A DNA stretch of 64,000 nt, from contig JANXOM010000045.1 in the NCBI GenBank assembly GCA_025353585.1, forward strand, positions 1 through 64,000, in the 5' to 3' direction. Position numbers and translations under genes: made by a program. The notes beneath the pieces were generated by a model that was not told the DNA's origin, made no database searches, and saw nothing but the letters and a program-made list of their open reading frames with translations. The stretch comes from Deltaproteobacteria bacterium (GTDB lineage: Bacteria; Myxococcota_A; Polyangia; Haliangiales; Haliangiaceae). Below, piece after piece: positions 1 to 8,064 of this stretch. Positions within the stretch are counted from its first letter, which is position 1. Each line of letters starts with the position of its first letter.

Positions 1-1251
1 CGCCGGTGCCGGGGCGGGCGGCGGGGGGGTCACGGGCGCCGGCGTCGGCGGCGTGTACGGCGTCGGCCGCGGGGTCGGCCGCGGCGCCGGCGGCGGGGTC
101 GGGTGCAGATCCTCGTAGGACGGCGGCGGCGGCGCGGTGACCGGCGGCGTGTACGCCGGGGCCACGTAGTCGCTCGGCGGCGTGTACGACGGCGCCGAGT
201 AGCTGTCCTGCGTGCTCGGCGTGGAATCGTACCCACCCGCGCCGCCGCCACCGCCGCCACCGCCACCCGCGCCACCACCGCCACCCGCGCCACCACCGCC
301 GAAGCTATCGGCGTGATACCCGCCACCACCGCTGGTGACGGCGAAGTCGCCATTCAAGCTCAGCTCGAACCGCGCGCGCGCCTCGGCGAGCGTCTCGGCA
401 CGCGGGCACGCGCGGCAGTCGAGCTCCTCGATCGGCCTCGACTCGTCGTGACCGCGCCCGAGGTCGAGGTACTCGCGCACGCGCGAGCGCGTGACGTCGA
501 GGTCCTCCATCGGGCAGCACGGCAACCCGATGCCCATGCCACGCGAGTGATCATGCGCCTGCTGCTGCGCCTGCCGATGCAGCGTCTCCAGCTTCCACAG
601 GTGCGGCGCGATCCACGCCGTGATCGCGAACGTGAGCGCGCTGACGCCGAGCGCCCAGCCGCCCCGCAGGACGCCCGTGCCGGCCCGCTCCTTGAGCACG
701 GCCGAGGACGACGCGACCGCGAGCGGCGTCGGCGCGATCTGCGTCCAGATGCCGACGCGGCGCGACTCGCGCACGCGCATGAACCAGACGAAGCCGACCG
801 CGAGCGCGCCGAGCAGCACGACCCCGAACCCGTCCACGTGCTTCGAGCCGCGCGTGCGGTCGAGGATCGAGAGCATCCAGATCACGGCCGGGAACCAGAT
901 CGCGGCGAGCGACCAGCGATCCGAGAGGCTCGCGTACGCGCACACCACCGCGGGCGCGAACGTCAAGCACAGCGTCTCGCTCTCGACGTGGTGCGGCGTC
1001 AGCATCACCGCCGCGTAGACGCCCGCTGCGACGAGCACCATCACGAACCACAGGCGCAAGTTACGCAGGGCCGTCACGTGGCCGAGCACGGTACCGGCGA
1101 TGGCGCCGACCCATAGCTCGAGCGTGTTGCCGGCCTGCCACGTGTAGAGCCCGAGGCCGCTCGCGAGCAACAGCCAGTACAGCAGCACCACGGGGCGCGC
1201 GAGGCGATCGCGCAGCGTCGGGGTCAGCTGCGAGTGCGGCGGGGCGTGCAT
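1..1251 (-). CDS. Polytopic membrane protein with Gly/Pro-rich C-terminal region (3' end outside window)
   Basis: The frame is open from an ATG at 1251 (start MHAPPHSQLTPTLRDRL) to the window edge, at least 417 codons, so the 3' end is missing. The first ~250 residues hold about seven hydrophobic segments. Then comes a cytosolic or periplasmic stretch with a CCPMEDLD motif and a CRACPRAE motif, followed by a poly-Gly run and a Pro/Thr/Tyr-rich tail (YTPPS, YTPPV, PTPRPTP). It starts 8 bases after the DUF58 gene stop, so it is probably the third gene of the moxR operon. In many bacteria that place holds a TgpA-like membrane transglutaminase, but I see no transglutaminase catalytic motif in the visible part, so no function is assigned. 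Confidence 0.7.
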   Translation of the reverse strand, partial: MHAPPHSQLTPTLRDRLARPVVLLYWLLLASGLGLYTWQAGNTLELWVGAIAGTVLGHVTALRNLRLWFVMVLVAAGVYAAVMLTPHHVESETLCLTFAPAVVCAYASLSDRWSLAAIWFPAVIWMLSILDRTRGSKHVDGFGVVLLGALAVGFVWFMRVRESRRVGIWTQIAPTPLAVASSSAVLKERAGTGVLRGGWALGVSALTFAITAWIAPHLWKLETLHRQAQQQAHDHSRGMGIGLPCCPMEDLDVTRSRVREYLDLGRGHDESRPIEELDCRACPRAETLAEARARFELSLNGDFAVTSGGGGYHADSFGGGGAGGGGGAGGGGGGGGGAGGYDSTPSTQDSYSAPSYTPPSDYVAPAYTPPVTAPPPPSYEDLHPTPPPAPRPTPRPTPYTPPTPAPVTPPPPAPAPA

Positions 1252-1259
1252 GGTGGCGC

Positions 1260-2795
1260 TCACGGGATCACCTGCAGGGCAACGCGGCCCTGGACGGGGG
1301 CAGCGAGGTACGCGCCGGATGGGGCGCGCCACCAGACCATCTGATGAAACATCATGCGGTCGCGCCACATGGCCTCGACGCGGTGCCGCTCGCGGTGCCG
1401 CCGCGACAGCCGGTTGTCCGCGGAGCCTGACGGGAACGGCAGCTTGATCGCGTCCGCCACGTGGAGCCACGGCTCCGGCGAGGTCCACGTCGCCTCGGGC
1501 ACGAACACCCAGACGAGGTCGGGGTGCGCGGCGATCGGGCGCGGCCGGCACGACACGACGACCTGGCGCACGCGGCCGGTCTGCAGCATGGAGTCGAGCG
1601 CGAACGTCGACTGCCACCCGGCGCGCGCGCCGAGCTTGAGCGCCTCGCGCGGCGCCCGCTGCGACATCGAGCGCTCCATCGGCAAGTAGCCCTGGCCATT
1701 CCCGCGGTCGACCGCCGTGACGAGCGTGACGCGCGTGCCCGTCGCGAGCAGCGCCTTGCCGACGCCGAGCCACACGCGGACGAGCGCGTCGAACAGCTGA
1801 TCGGGCGCGAGGCACGTGAGGTTCTCGGCGCCCCAGAGGTGGTTGTCGAGGACGAGGCGCACGACCGGATCCGCGGGCGGGATCTCGTCGGGCAGCCGCA
1901 CCACGAGCTCGTTCGCCTGCAGCGAGCGCACCCAGTGGATCCGGCGCATGTCGTCGCCGGGGACGTACTCGCGGATGCGGAACGTGCCCTCGGTCGGCAT
2001 GCGCTCGGTCTGCACCGACGTGGCCGCATCGCCGCCGGCGCCGAGCAGCTCGCGCACGCCGTCGACCGTGGTCGTCCGCGGCAGCACGGTGAACGCGCAC
2101 GCCTCGCCGCGGTACATGACCGGGCTGCGCGTGAGGCCAAAGATGTCGCCGAACCACATGCCGAGCGGAGCGGCGCGATGCTCGCCGCGCGGCACGGGGC
2201 CGAGCGAGCTCTCGAGCACCACCTCGGCGTCGTTGCCCTCGGCGCCGATCGCGTAGCGCGTGACGACGCCGCGGCGCGCGGGGCGCCCGGTCGCGAACAG
2301 GCGCATGCCGGCCGGGATGCAGATGCCCTCGAGCTTCAGCTCCTCGCGGACGGGCTCGCCCTCGGTGCTGACCTCGGGGAGGATCGCGCGCGTCACGGTC
2401 GCGCGGCGCCACGGCCGGTCGCCCGTCGCCGCGAGCGCGGTCCAGCCCGTCGCGATGTACACGCAGCCGAGGCCGAGCACGCCGAGCACCGACAGGCTCG
2501 CCCAGCCCGTGAGCATGGCGAGGAGGATCGCGCCCGACGCCGTCCACATCGTCGCGCGGCCCGCGCCGGTCAGGATGTCGAGGACCTCCCACGCCGCGCC
2601 CGCCTCGAGGGAGCGAGCGGCGTCGCGGACGCGCAGCGCGAGGAGCCCGAGCATCGCGAACCACAGCGCTACCAGCACGGGCGCGGCGGCGCGGATGACC
2701 GGCTCGCCGTCGCGCGACTGCAGGACGACCCAGCCGGCGATCAGCGACGGCACGATCAGCGTGACGAGACGGAGCGCGCGATTCGTTGCGATCAC
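1260..2795 (-). CDS. DUF58 domain protein (MoxR-associated)
   Basis: 511 residues. Two hydrophobic hairpins lie in the first ~150 residues (LVTLIVPSLIAGWVVL, then LLAMLTGWASLSVLGVLGL). A beta-rich region follows, then the DUF58 signature around IREYVPGDDMRRIHWVRSLQ, which corresponds to the family's R-x-Y-x-x-G-D-x-x-R-x-I-x-W motif. A von Willebrand A-like fold follows in known members. The GTG start at 2795 overlaps the moxR stop as GTGA, which fixes the start and indicates translational coupling. MoxR plus DUF58 pairs act as chaperone-like modules for metal insertion or envelope stress in studied bacteria; the client here is unknown. Confidence 0.88.
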   Translation of the reverse strand: MIATNRALRLVTLIVPSLIAGWVVLQSRDGEPVIRAAAPVLVALWFAMLGLLALRVRDAARSLEAGAAWEVLDILTGAGRATMWTASGAILLAMLTGWASLSVLGVLGLGCVYIATGWTALAATGDRPWRRATVTRAILPEVSTEGEPVREELKLEGICIPAGMRLFATGRPARRGVVTRYAIGAEGNDAEVVLESSLGPVPRGEHRAAPLGMWFGDIFGLTRSPVMYRGEACAFTVLPRTTTVDGVRELLGAGGDAATSVQTERMPTEGTFRIREYVPGDDMRRIHWVRSLQANELVVRLPDEIPPADPVVRLVLDNHLWGAENLTCLAPDQLFDALVRVWLGVGKALLATGTRVTLVTAVDRGNGQGYLPMERSMSQRAPREALKLGARAGWQSTFALDSMLQTGRVRQVVVSCRPRPIAAHPDLVWVFVPEATWTSPEPWLHVADAIKLPFPSGSADNRLSRRHRERHRVEAMWRDRMMFHQMVWWRAPSGAYLAAPVQGRVALQVIP

Positions 2796-4270
2796 CGTGC
2801 ACCTCCAGCGGCCATGGGAATCATGCGCAGGCGCTCGCGCACCGTCTGGGCATCGATGCCGAGGCGGTGGCGCAGGACATCCGGCGCGACGGTCAACAGA
2901 TCTTCCATCGTCACGAACTCGCGACCGGCGAGCATCGCGTGCGCCTGGGATGCGCGGACCCACGCGATCGTCGCGCGCGGGGAGAGCGACTGGCCGTCCT
3001 CCGTCGTGCGGCGGAGGCCGTTGATGTAGTCGACGGCCGCGCGCTTGAGGCCGGGCGTGACGTGGATGTACTGGACGGTGTCGCGCCACGCGATGAACGA
3101 CGCGCGCGAGATCACCGGGCGCAGCGCCGCGAGCGGCGACTCGCCGAGGTGGAAGTCGAGGACGCGGACCTCGTCCTCGGGGGATGGCACGCCGATCTCG
3201 AGCATCATCATGAAGCGGTCGATCTGCGCGGCCGGGAGCTGGTACGTGCCCTGGTGATCGATCGGGTTCATCGTCGCGAGGACCTGGAACGGCTCCTCGA
3301 GGCGGTGCGTGACGCCATCGACCGTCGCGCAGCGCTCCTCCATCACCTCGAGCAGCGCGGACTGGGACTTCGGCGTCGCGCGGTTGATCTCGTCGGCGAG
3401 CAGGATGTGCGTGAAGATCGGGCCCGGCCGGAAGTGGAACTGCTTGTCGCGGACGTCGAACACGTTCGCGCCCGTGATGTCCATCGGCAGGAGATCGGGC
3501 GTGAACTGGATGCGCCCGAAGCGCGTCTCGATCGCGGCCGCGATCGACTTGCACAGCTGCGTCTTGCCGACGCCCGGCACGGCGACGAGCAGCACGTGGC
3601 CGCGCGCGGCCATCGCGGTCAGCACGCGCTCGATGACGGCGCGCTTGCCGACGATCACCGACTCGACGGCGGCGACCACCTCGAGGTACTCGGCGCGGAT
3701 CCGCTCCACGTGCTCGCGCAGCGGCGTGCGCGCCACCGGCGCCAGCTGCGGCGGGGCCGCGGTCTCGTCTCGATAGGGAGCCTGCTGCACCATGTCGTTG
3801 TCCTCCGAAGTAGCCGGTCCCGCCTGATGCTGAGGGAGCTTGCCGATGAGCCAGCGCACCACCGGAGAGCCCGCGCGCGGGGGCGCGGGAGCCTCGGGTT
3901 CCTCGTGCCAGAGCGTGGCATACGCATCCGCCAGACGCCGGCGAATCGGTTCATCCCCCGCGAGTACATAAAGTAAGTCGAGCAGCCCCGGGCGCAATGG
4001 CACCGGGACCAGCGCGGCGAGGCGCTCCGGACTCTCGGCGACGAAGTCCGTCTGCTCGAGCGGCGGCCGGCCGAGCTGTTGCAAGCCGGCGTTGGCGCGC
4101 GTGACCTCGTCGGCCGTCGGGTTGCCGTGGGCGAGCAGGATCCCCGCGACGACGCTACCGACGCGGCGGGCGTCGGTCCGCGCCGACGCCGCGACTGGCG
4201 GCGGCGGGCTCGTCGAGAGCTCGGCCCGCGCCCGCGGTTGAAACAGCTCGTCGTCCTCGCTGCTGCTCAA
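2792..4270 (-). CDS. MoxR-family AAA+ ATPase with N-terminal extension
   Basis: 492 residues. The last ~320 residues are a standard MoxR ATPase: Walker A VPGVGKTQ near residue 230, Walker B LLADEINR, sensor-1 region LATMNPIDHQGTYQLPAAQIDRF, and the C-terminal lid. The first ~170 residues are an added helical region (LRPGLLDLLYVLAGDEPIRRRLADAYATLW) not found in short MoxR proteins, ending in a Pro/Ala-rich linker. The start is uncertain: an in-frame stop lies just upstream at 4279, and the first possible codon is TTG at 4270 (LSSSEDDELFQP). It is first in an operon with the DUF58 protein and the membrane protein at 1-1251. AAA+ proteins of this class remodel or load partners using ATP. Confidence 0.88.
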   Translation of the reverse strand: MSSSEDDELFQPRARAELSTSPPPPVAASARTDARRVGSVVAGILLAHGNPTADEVTRANAGLQQLGRPPLEQTDFVAESPERLAALVPVPLRPGLLDLLYVLAGDEPIRRRLADAYATLWHEEPEAPAPPRAGSPVVRWLIGKLPQHQAGPATSEDNDMVQQAPYRDETAAPPQLAPVARTPLREHVERIRAEYLEVVAAVESVIVGKRAVIERVLTAMAARGHVLLVAVPGVGKTQLCKSIAAAIETRFGRIQFTPDLLPMDITGANVFDVRDKQFHFRPGPIFTHILLADEINRATPKSQSALLEVMEERCATVDGVTHRLEEPFQVLATMNPIDHQGTYQLPAAQIDRFMMMLEIGVPSPEDEVRVLDFHLGESPLAALRPVISRASFIAWRDTVQYIHVTPGLKRAAVDYINGLRRTTEDGQSLSPRATIAWVRASQAHAMLAGREFVTMEDLLTVAPDVLRHRLGIDAQTVRERLRMIPMAAGGAR

Positions 4271-4360
4271 GCGTGGTCAGTACAGCGCAGAAGGCAGGTC
4301 CATTCCAGGGACACACCCGACGTGCCGGAGATTGCATGTAGGTCCAGATGCGACGTGCTC

Positions 4361-5845
4361 CTAGGCGGCCATCGAACGGCGGATCGAGCGGGGCGTGATG
4401 CCCTGCCAGAACGCGAGCAGCGCGAACGTCCCGCCGAGCGCCGCCGCGGCGATCGCTCCGAGCCGTAGACCATCGCCGAACCCGCGCAGCGCGAAGTCCG
4501 CGGCGAGACCGAGCGCGAACCCGCCTCCCGCGCAGGCGACGATGCCGCCGGCGCTGCGGAAGTACGTCCCGATCGGCAGCCCGATGGACTGCTGGATCAA
4601 GAACATGAGCGCCACGAACGCGAGGGGATAGCCGACGGCCCATCCGATCGCGACCGACAGGAACCCGTAGCGATCGCCGAGGACCTCGGCGCTCACGATG
4701 AACATGCCGGGCACGAGGATCGACGCCACGAGCATGTAGCGCAGCGTGCGGCCGGGCGCCCCGATCCCGTCGAGGAGCGGCGGTCCGATGAAGCCGAGGG
4801 CGCGCAGGAGCCCGACGAGGCACAGGATCCGCGCCGCCTCCGCGCACTGCTCGAGCTGCAGCGGCGTCCACTTGCCGCCGCCATACGCGAGGCGCAAGAA
4901 CTCGGGCACCACGAGCGCGATCAGCACGACGAACGGGAGCACCGCCATGAGGTTGAGCCGCGTGAGCTTGAGGAACTCCCGGATCAGCGCCTCGCGGTTG
5001 TCGCGCAGGCGCGCGAAGGTCGGGAACGCGACGTCGATCACCACGTTGGCGATCGTCTTGACGGCCTCGAGGACGATCCAGTACGCGAGCGCGTAGATGC
5101 CGTTCGCCTCGGCGCCGAAGTAGTACGAGACGATCGGGTAATCGAGGTTCGTGTACGTGTAGTAGAGGAGCTGGCTGCCGGCGCTGCGCAGGCCGAACGT
5201 CACGTACGGGACGATCTCCTTCCAGCGGAACACCCATTTCGGCCAGAACGGGTGGCGCCACTGCATGAGCACCACGAACACGACGGTCTTCGCGATGCCG
5301 GCGAGCGTGAAGCACCAGACGCGCACGCCACACGCCGCGAACACGATGCGCGTCACCGACTCGGTGAGGTACGCGACGGTGCGGATCTTCGCGATCTCGT
5401 CGAAGCGGAGCTCCTTGCGCAGGAGCGCGTACGGGATCGCGTAGAGGTTCTGCAGGAGCAGCTTGCCGCCGTACGCGACGAGCAACCAGCCGACGACGTC
5501 GTAGCCCTGCAGCTTGCCGTAGAGCGGGCCGCCGATGCAGAGGAGACCGAACAGGCCACCGCTGAGGAGCACGTTGAACCAGAACACCGTCGACACGCGC
5601 TCGGGCGTGTGGTCGTCGCGCTGGATGAGGGCCGAGGTCACGCCGAGATCGGCCGCGCAATCGAGGATCGAGTAGAGCGGGACGGCCATCATCGTGATGC
5701 CGTACTGGCGGTTCGTGAGCCACACCGCGACGACGATCAACTGGGAGAGGAGATCGCCGACGGCGACGATCGCCTGCGAGGCGGCGGCCCACGCGACGCC
5801 GACGTTGATCTTTCGCGCGAGGTGCTGGGACTCGGACGGCTCCAT
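4361..5845 (-). CDS. Polysaccharide/O-antigen flippase-like protein (Wzx/MATE superfamily)
   Basis: 494 residues with about 12-14 hydrophobic segments and the loop pattern of the Polysacc_synt family, for example an early NRQYGITMMAVPLYSILDCAADLGVTSALIQRD segment resembling the family's early 'yGl...' conserved region. It probably moves lipid-linked oligosaccharide across the inner membrane. I chose the ATG at 5845 (MEPSESQHLARKIN) because the open frame upstream has no membrane character and a basic, unlike composition. It stands apart from the main sugar locus at 39.5-62 kb and is on the opposite strand. It points away from the divergent gene at 5922; the 76 bases between them must hold promoters for both. 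Confidence 0.85.
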   Translation of the reverse strand: MEPSESQHLARKINVGVAWAAASQAIVAVGDLLSQLIVVAVWLTNRQYGITMMAVPLYSILDCAADLGVTSALIQRDDHTPERVSTVFWFNVLLSGGLFGLLCIGGPLYGKLQGYDVVGWLLVAYGGKLLLQNLYAIPYALLRKELRFDEIAKIRTVAYLTESVTRIVFAACGVRVWCFTLAGIAKTVVFVVLMQWRHPFWPKWVFRWKEIVPYVTFGLRSAGSQLLYYTYTNLDYPIVSYYFGAEANGIYALAYWIVLEAVKTIANVVIDVAFPTFARLRDNREALIREFLKLTRLNLMAVLPFVVLIALVVPEFLRLAYGGGKWTPLQLEQCAEAARILCLVGLLRALGFIGPPLLDGIGAPGRTLRYMLVASILVPGMFIVSAEVLGDRYGFLSVAIGWAVGYPLAFVALMFLIQQSIGLPIGTYFRSAGGIVACAGGGFALGLAADFALRGFGDGLRLGAIAAAALGGTFALLAFWQGITPRSIRRSMAA

Positions 5846-5921
5846 GCGCGGCGAAGCTGATGGTAGTCGAGCGCGGCATGTCGTGTGCAACGCAGGAAGA
5901 CATCACCACAGGAGTTACGTC

Positions 5922-6236
5922 ATGAAGCCTCTCGTTCTCGTCCGCGATCTCGGTTCCAATGCTCGCGATTTTGGTTCCACGGCCCTCGATTTTGGCTCGC
6001 ACGCCCTCGACCTCGCCTGGGAGCGCAAGAAGACGGTCCTCGCGGTCGTCGGCGGGATCGTCGTCGTGGCGGCGGCGGGGATCCTCATCTCGAAGCTGCT
6101 GAGCAAGCGTGCGCACGCGCGCACCGAGCAGGACAGCACGGACACCGAGCCGTCGGACGCCGGCAAACACGCGAAGTCCCACGGCAAGGCCGGCGCCGGC
6201 AGCGGCGCGTCGATGGCGAAGGCCGCGAAGCTGTAA
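5922..6236 (+). CDS. Small single-pass membrane protein with 7-residue tandem repeats
   Basis: 104 residues, ATG at 5922 preceded by GGAG at 5911. After MKPLVLVR there are three heptads of the form D-[LF]-G-S-x-A-[RL] (DLGSNAR, DFGSTAL, DFGSHAL), encoded by a 21-bp tandem repeat at 5946-6008. A WERKK basic anchor follows, then one transmembrane helix (TVLAVVGGIVVVAAAGILI) and a hydrophilic Ser/Lys/Asp tail. The heptads could form an amphipathic helix lying on the membrane. I do not recognise the family. YtxH-like or other small envelope proteins have a similar size but not this repeat. Confidence 0.7.
   Translation: MKPLVLVRDLGSNARDFGSTALDFGSHALDLAWERKKTVLAVVGGIVVVAAAGILISKLLSKRAHARTEQDSTDTEPSDAGKHAKSHGKAGAGSGASMAKAAKL
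5946..6008 (+). repeat. 21-bp tandem repeat, 3 copies, in-frame
   Basis: Three adjacent 21-bp units beginning GATCTCGGTTCC, GATTTTGGTTCC and GATTTTGGCTCG encode the D-[LF]-G-S-x-A-[RL] heptads of the small membrane protein. The use of TTT for Phe and GGT for Gly is unusual beside its GC-rich neighbours. Confidence 0.7.
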
Positions 6237-6301
6237 GGCAGCGACGGCTTTCGATACGTTTCTTCACGCGCGGGCCGCGGCGGATGCAGCACGCTGCCGC
6301 C

Positions 6302-6658
6302 ATGACCAGGCCCGCGTCGTTGAATACGGAGAAGGCGCGCCGCGCCGCCAAGCGCAGCGACCGCCCTGGCGCGGACTGCCGGGCCGCCCCGGGGCGCCAT
6401 GTCGTGATCGTCGATCGCAACAAGTGCGAGGGCAAAGGCGACTGTGTCGAGGTCTGCCCGTACGGCGTCTTCGAGGTCCGGCGCATCGCCGACGCGGACT
6501 ACGCGGCGCTCGGCTTCCTCAGCAAGCTCAAGAGCCGCGCGCACGGCCGGCAGACGGCGTACACACCGATGCTCGACGCGTGTCAGGCGTGCGGCATGTG
6601 CGTCGTGGCGTGCCCCGAGCACGCGCTGACGCTGCGCCCGGTGACGTCGGGGACGTGA
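6302..6658 (+). CDS. Two-cluster bacterial-type ferredoxin
   Basis: 118 residues from the ATG at 6302; an ATG at 6284 is also in frame. It begins with a ~40-residue basic leader (TEKARRAAKRSDRPG). The first iron-sulfur motif is CEGKGDCVEVCP. The second is a complete C-x2-C-x2-C-x3-CP motif (CQACGMCVVACP). The first motif has Lys where the second cysteine of a classical 4Fe-4S motif would be, leaving three cysteines, so it may bind a 3Fe-4S cluster or a 4Fe-4S cluster with another ligand. The motifs are split by a ~40-residue insert (ADADYAALGFLSKLKSRAHGRQ). It is probably an electron carrier; no partner redox enzyme lies beside it. Confidence 0.85.
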   Translation: MTRPASLNTEKARRAAKRSDRPGADCRAAPGRHVVIVDRNKCEGKGDCVEVCPYGVFEVRRIADADYAALGFLSKLKSRAHGRQTAYTPMLDACQACGMCVVACPEHALTLRPVTSGT

Positions 6659-6679
6659 GTGGTCGGCGGCAGCGGCCGG

Positions 6680-7075
6680 CAGGCTGTCGGTTGGCGGTTG
6701 GCGGTGCCGTTGGCGGGTGCCGTTGACGGCGGGTGCGGTTGCGGTTGGCGGCGGCGGGTTGCGGTCGGCGGTTGCGGGTTGCGGTCGGCGGGTTGCGGGT
6801 TGCGGTCGGCGGTTGCGGGTTGCGGATAACGGCTGGCGGCTGGCGGCTGGCGGTCGGCGGGTTGCGGGTTGCGCACGGCGGTTGCGGGTTGCGGATATCG
6901 GCTGGCGGCTGGCGGCTGGCGGCTGGCGGCTGGCGGCTGGCGGCTGGCGGCTGGCGGCCGCGGTTTGCGGTTCGCGGTTCGTGGAATTCGCTCGCGGCTC
7001 GCGGCTGGCGGCTCGCGGCTCGCGGTCGCGGTCGCGGTCGCGGTTTCGGTCGCGGCGGCGGCCTGCGGCGCGTGA
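6680..7075 (+). repeat. GC-rich minisatellite (GCGGTTG / GCGGCTG units)
   Basis: A degenerate tandem array starts with units such as GGTTGCGGGTTGCGGTCGGC and passes into a near-perfect 7-bp run (GGCGGCT or CTGGCGG repeated about nine times at 6901-6960). It then decays into GCGGTTCGCGGTTCGTGG and CGCGGTCGCGGT units. The strand is strongly G-biased throughout. Confidence 0.75.
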
Positions 7076-7099
7076 CGTACGGACGCCCGTGCCGGGCTC

Positions 7100-7163
7100 G
7101 GTTCGGGGGCCGCCCTCGCCCCGGCCGCGCGGGACTCGCGCCGACCGCCTGAGCGGCGGTGCT
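7100..7163 (-). repeat. Left arm of ~64-bp inverted repeat
   Basis: Read on the minus strand this segment begins AGCACCGCCGCTCAGGCGG. It matches 7872-7934 on the plus strand with about three mismatches and one single-base gap. Each arm contains a small CCGCC/GGCGG hairpin. The arms enclose 708 bases holding the 7267 paired-box element and the S23-type pseudogene. Confidence 0.75.
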
Positions 7164-7266
7164 GTGCGCGCGATCGCCGTCGGCGTCGCGTGAGCTGGAT
7201 CCCCGAGCCCGCGGCCCTGCTCCGCATCCTCGACCGCCTCCTCGGCCTCCTCTGGGGCCTCCGGCC

Positions 7267-7355
7267 AGGGACGGTGTCACACCTGTCACCCCGGCCGATG
7301 TGCAAACCGTAGGAGTGACGGTCACTTACGTGGGGACGGTGTAACACCTGTCACG
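7267..7355 (+). repeat. 89-bp paired-box repeat element, copy A
   Basis: Two 24-bp boxes lie at 7267-7290 and 7332-7355, exactly 65 bp start to start, with a 41-bp spacer. The boxes read GGGACGGTGTCACACCTGTC and GGGACGGTGTAACACCTGTC, and each contains a GGTGT-N-ACACC palindrome. The spacing is the same as in copies B and C near rsmE, and the spacer end (ACTTACGT) resembles that of copy C (ACTTACCT), so this is a diverged member of the same family. Confidence 0.7.
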
Positions 7356-7383
7356 GCTCACGTGCGCGCGCGTGCCTGAGCCG

Positions 7384-7682
7384 CTAGAGCAGCGTCATCA
7401 GGCGATCGAGCGTGGCGAGTCGCGGCGCGGGCTCGGCGATCCAGCTCCACGCGATGCCGACGGCGATCGCCGCGCGGACCTCGGCGGAGGAGCCGTGCGC
7501 GATCTCGTACATGCGCCGCCGATCGCCCGCGGTCCGACACTCCCCTCTCCCGAATCGAGCGCGATGCTCGTCGAAGCGCGACCGATCTGATCGGCGAAGT
7601 TCCGGTCCGCGCGCTTGATGGCGGGCATGACCACGCGAAGCGGAGACATCAGTTCCAAAGAAACGTCGTCGGCAACGAACAT
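7384..7682 (-). pseudogene. Frameshifted four-helix-bundle (S23-type) protein
   Basis: The ATG at 7682 follows a GGAG ribosome site and gives MFVADDVSLELMSPLRVV, then IKRADRNFADQIGRASTSIALDSGEGS, the N-terminal half of the 23S-rRNA-intervening-sequence/S23 family. The frame then breaks. The other half, RTAGDRRRMYEIAHGSSAEVRAAIAVGIAW to a TAG at 7384, lies in another frame. Rejoining EGS to RTAGDRRR needs one extra base near 7545-7550, so a single-base deletion is the simplest reading. These small helical proteins are often found in mobile or repeat-rich DNA, which fits the surrounding island. A sequencing error cannot be excluded from this sequence alone. Confidence 0.75.
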
Positions 7683-8064
7683 ACCGTTCTCCTCTGCCCC
7701 CACAGGGCTCCCCGCCCTGCCGGGGCGGTTGGGGGCTACGCCCGTCCGCCCCGAGACGCGCGAGAATCGTGACGACCGCCAGCACCACCGCGCGCGTCCT
7801 CGCGAGCATGAGCGAGCGTCTCCGCGACGTCTCTTGCGACGGCCGCCGGTCTCCGCGGCGACCGCATGCCCAGCACCGCCGCTCAGGCGGTCGGCGCGAT
7901 TCAAGCGCGGCCGGGGCGAGGGCGGCCCCCAACCGATCCGGCCAGGGCGGACCTACGCCTCCAGTTCCAGAACGGTACCGGTACCGGTTCCCGGTCTCCG
8001 GGGACCGGATCCCGGTTCCCGGTCTCCGGATCCGGTCCCCGGATCCGGCGCCCCTGTCGCCCCG
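7683..8064. other. Non-coding repeats upstream of the S23-type pseudogene
   Basis: About 380 bases without a credible gene. It contains a CCGCCC/GGGCGG hairpin near 7711-7727, the right arm of the long inverted repeat (7872-7934), and a string of short palindromic units at 7975-8050 (GGTACCGGTACCGG, TCTCCGGGGACCGGATCC, GGATCCGGTCCCCGGATCC). The last lies just past the stop of the minus-strand gene at 8065 and could act as its terminator. Confidence 0.55.
7872..7934 (+). repeat. Right arm of ~64-bp inverted repeat
   Basis: Begins AGCACCGCCGCTCAGGCGG and ends GGGCGGCCCCCAACC. It is the reverse complement partner of 7100-7163, differing mainly at GATTCAAGCG versus GAGTCCCGCG. Confidence 0.75.

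Larger units (their letters stand above)
6659..7383. other. Non-coding repeat island
   Basis: 725 bases without a credible gene. It holds a G-rich minisatellite (6680-7075), one arm of a long inverted repeat (7100-7163) and an 89-bp paired-box element (7267-7355). Long apparent reading frames here are repeats with no plausible protein composition. Confidence 0.6.

Noticed and set aside
103-1116. Long Arg/Asp/His-rich plus-strand reading frame
   Set aside because: It is the antisense shadow of the real minus-strand membrane gene; composition is extreme and no ribosome site or motif is present.
1461-3976. Two long plus-strand reading frames opposite moxR and DUF58
   Set aside because: High-GC antisense frames. 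The minus-strand proteins carry Walker motifs and family signatures, the plus-strand ones only Arg/Asp/Ala runs.
6717-7347. Several overlapping frames in the minisatellite
   Set aside because: Products such as (GWRLA)n or (ASRQPP)n arise from the 7-bp repeat; no start signal or conserved part.
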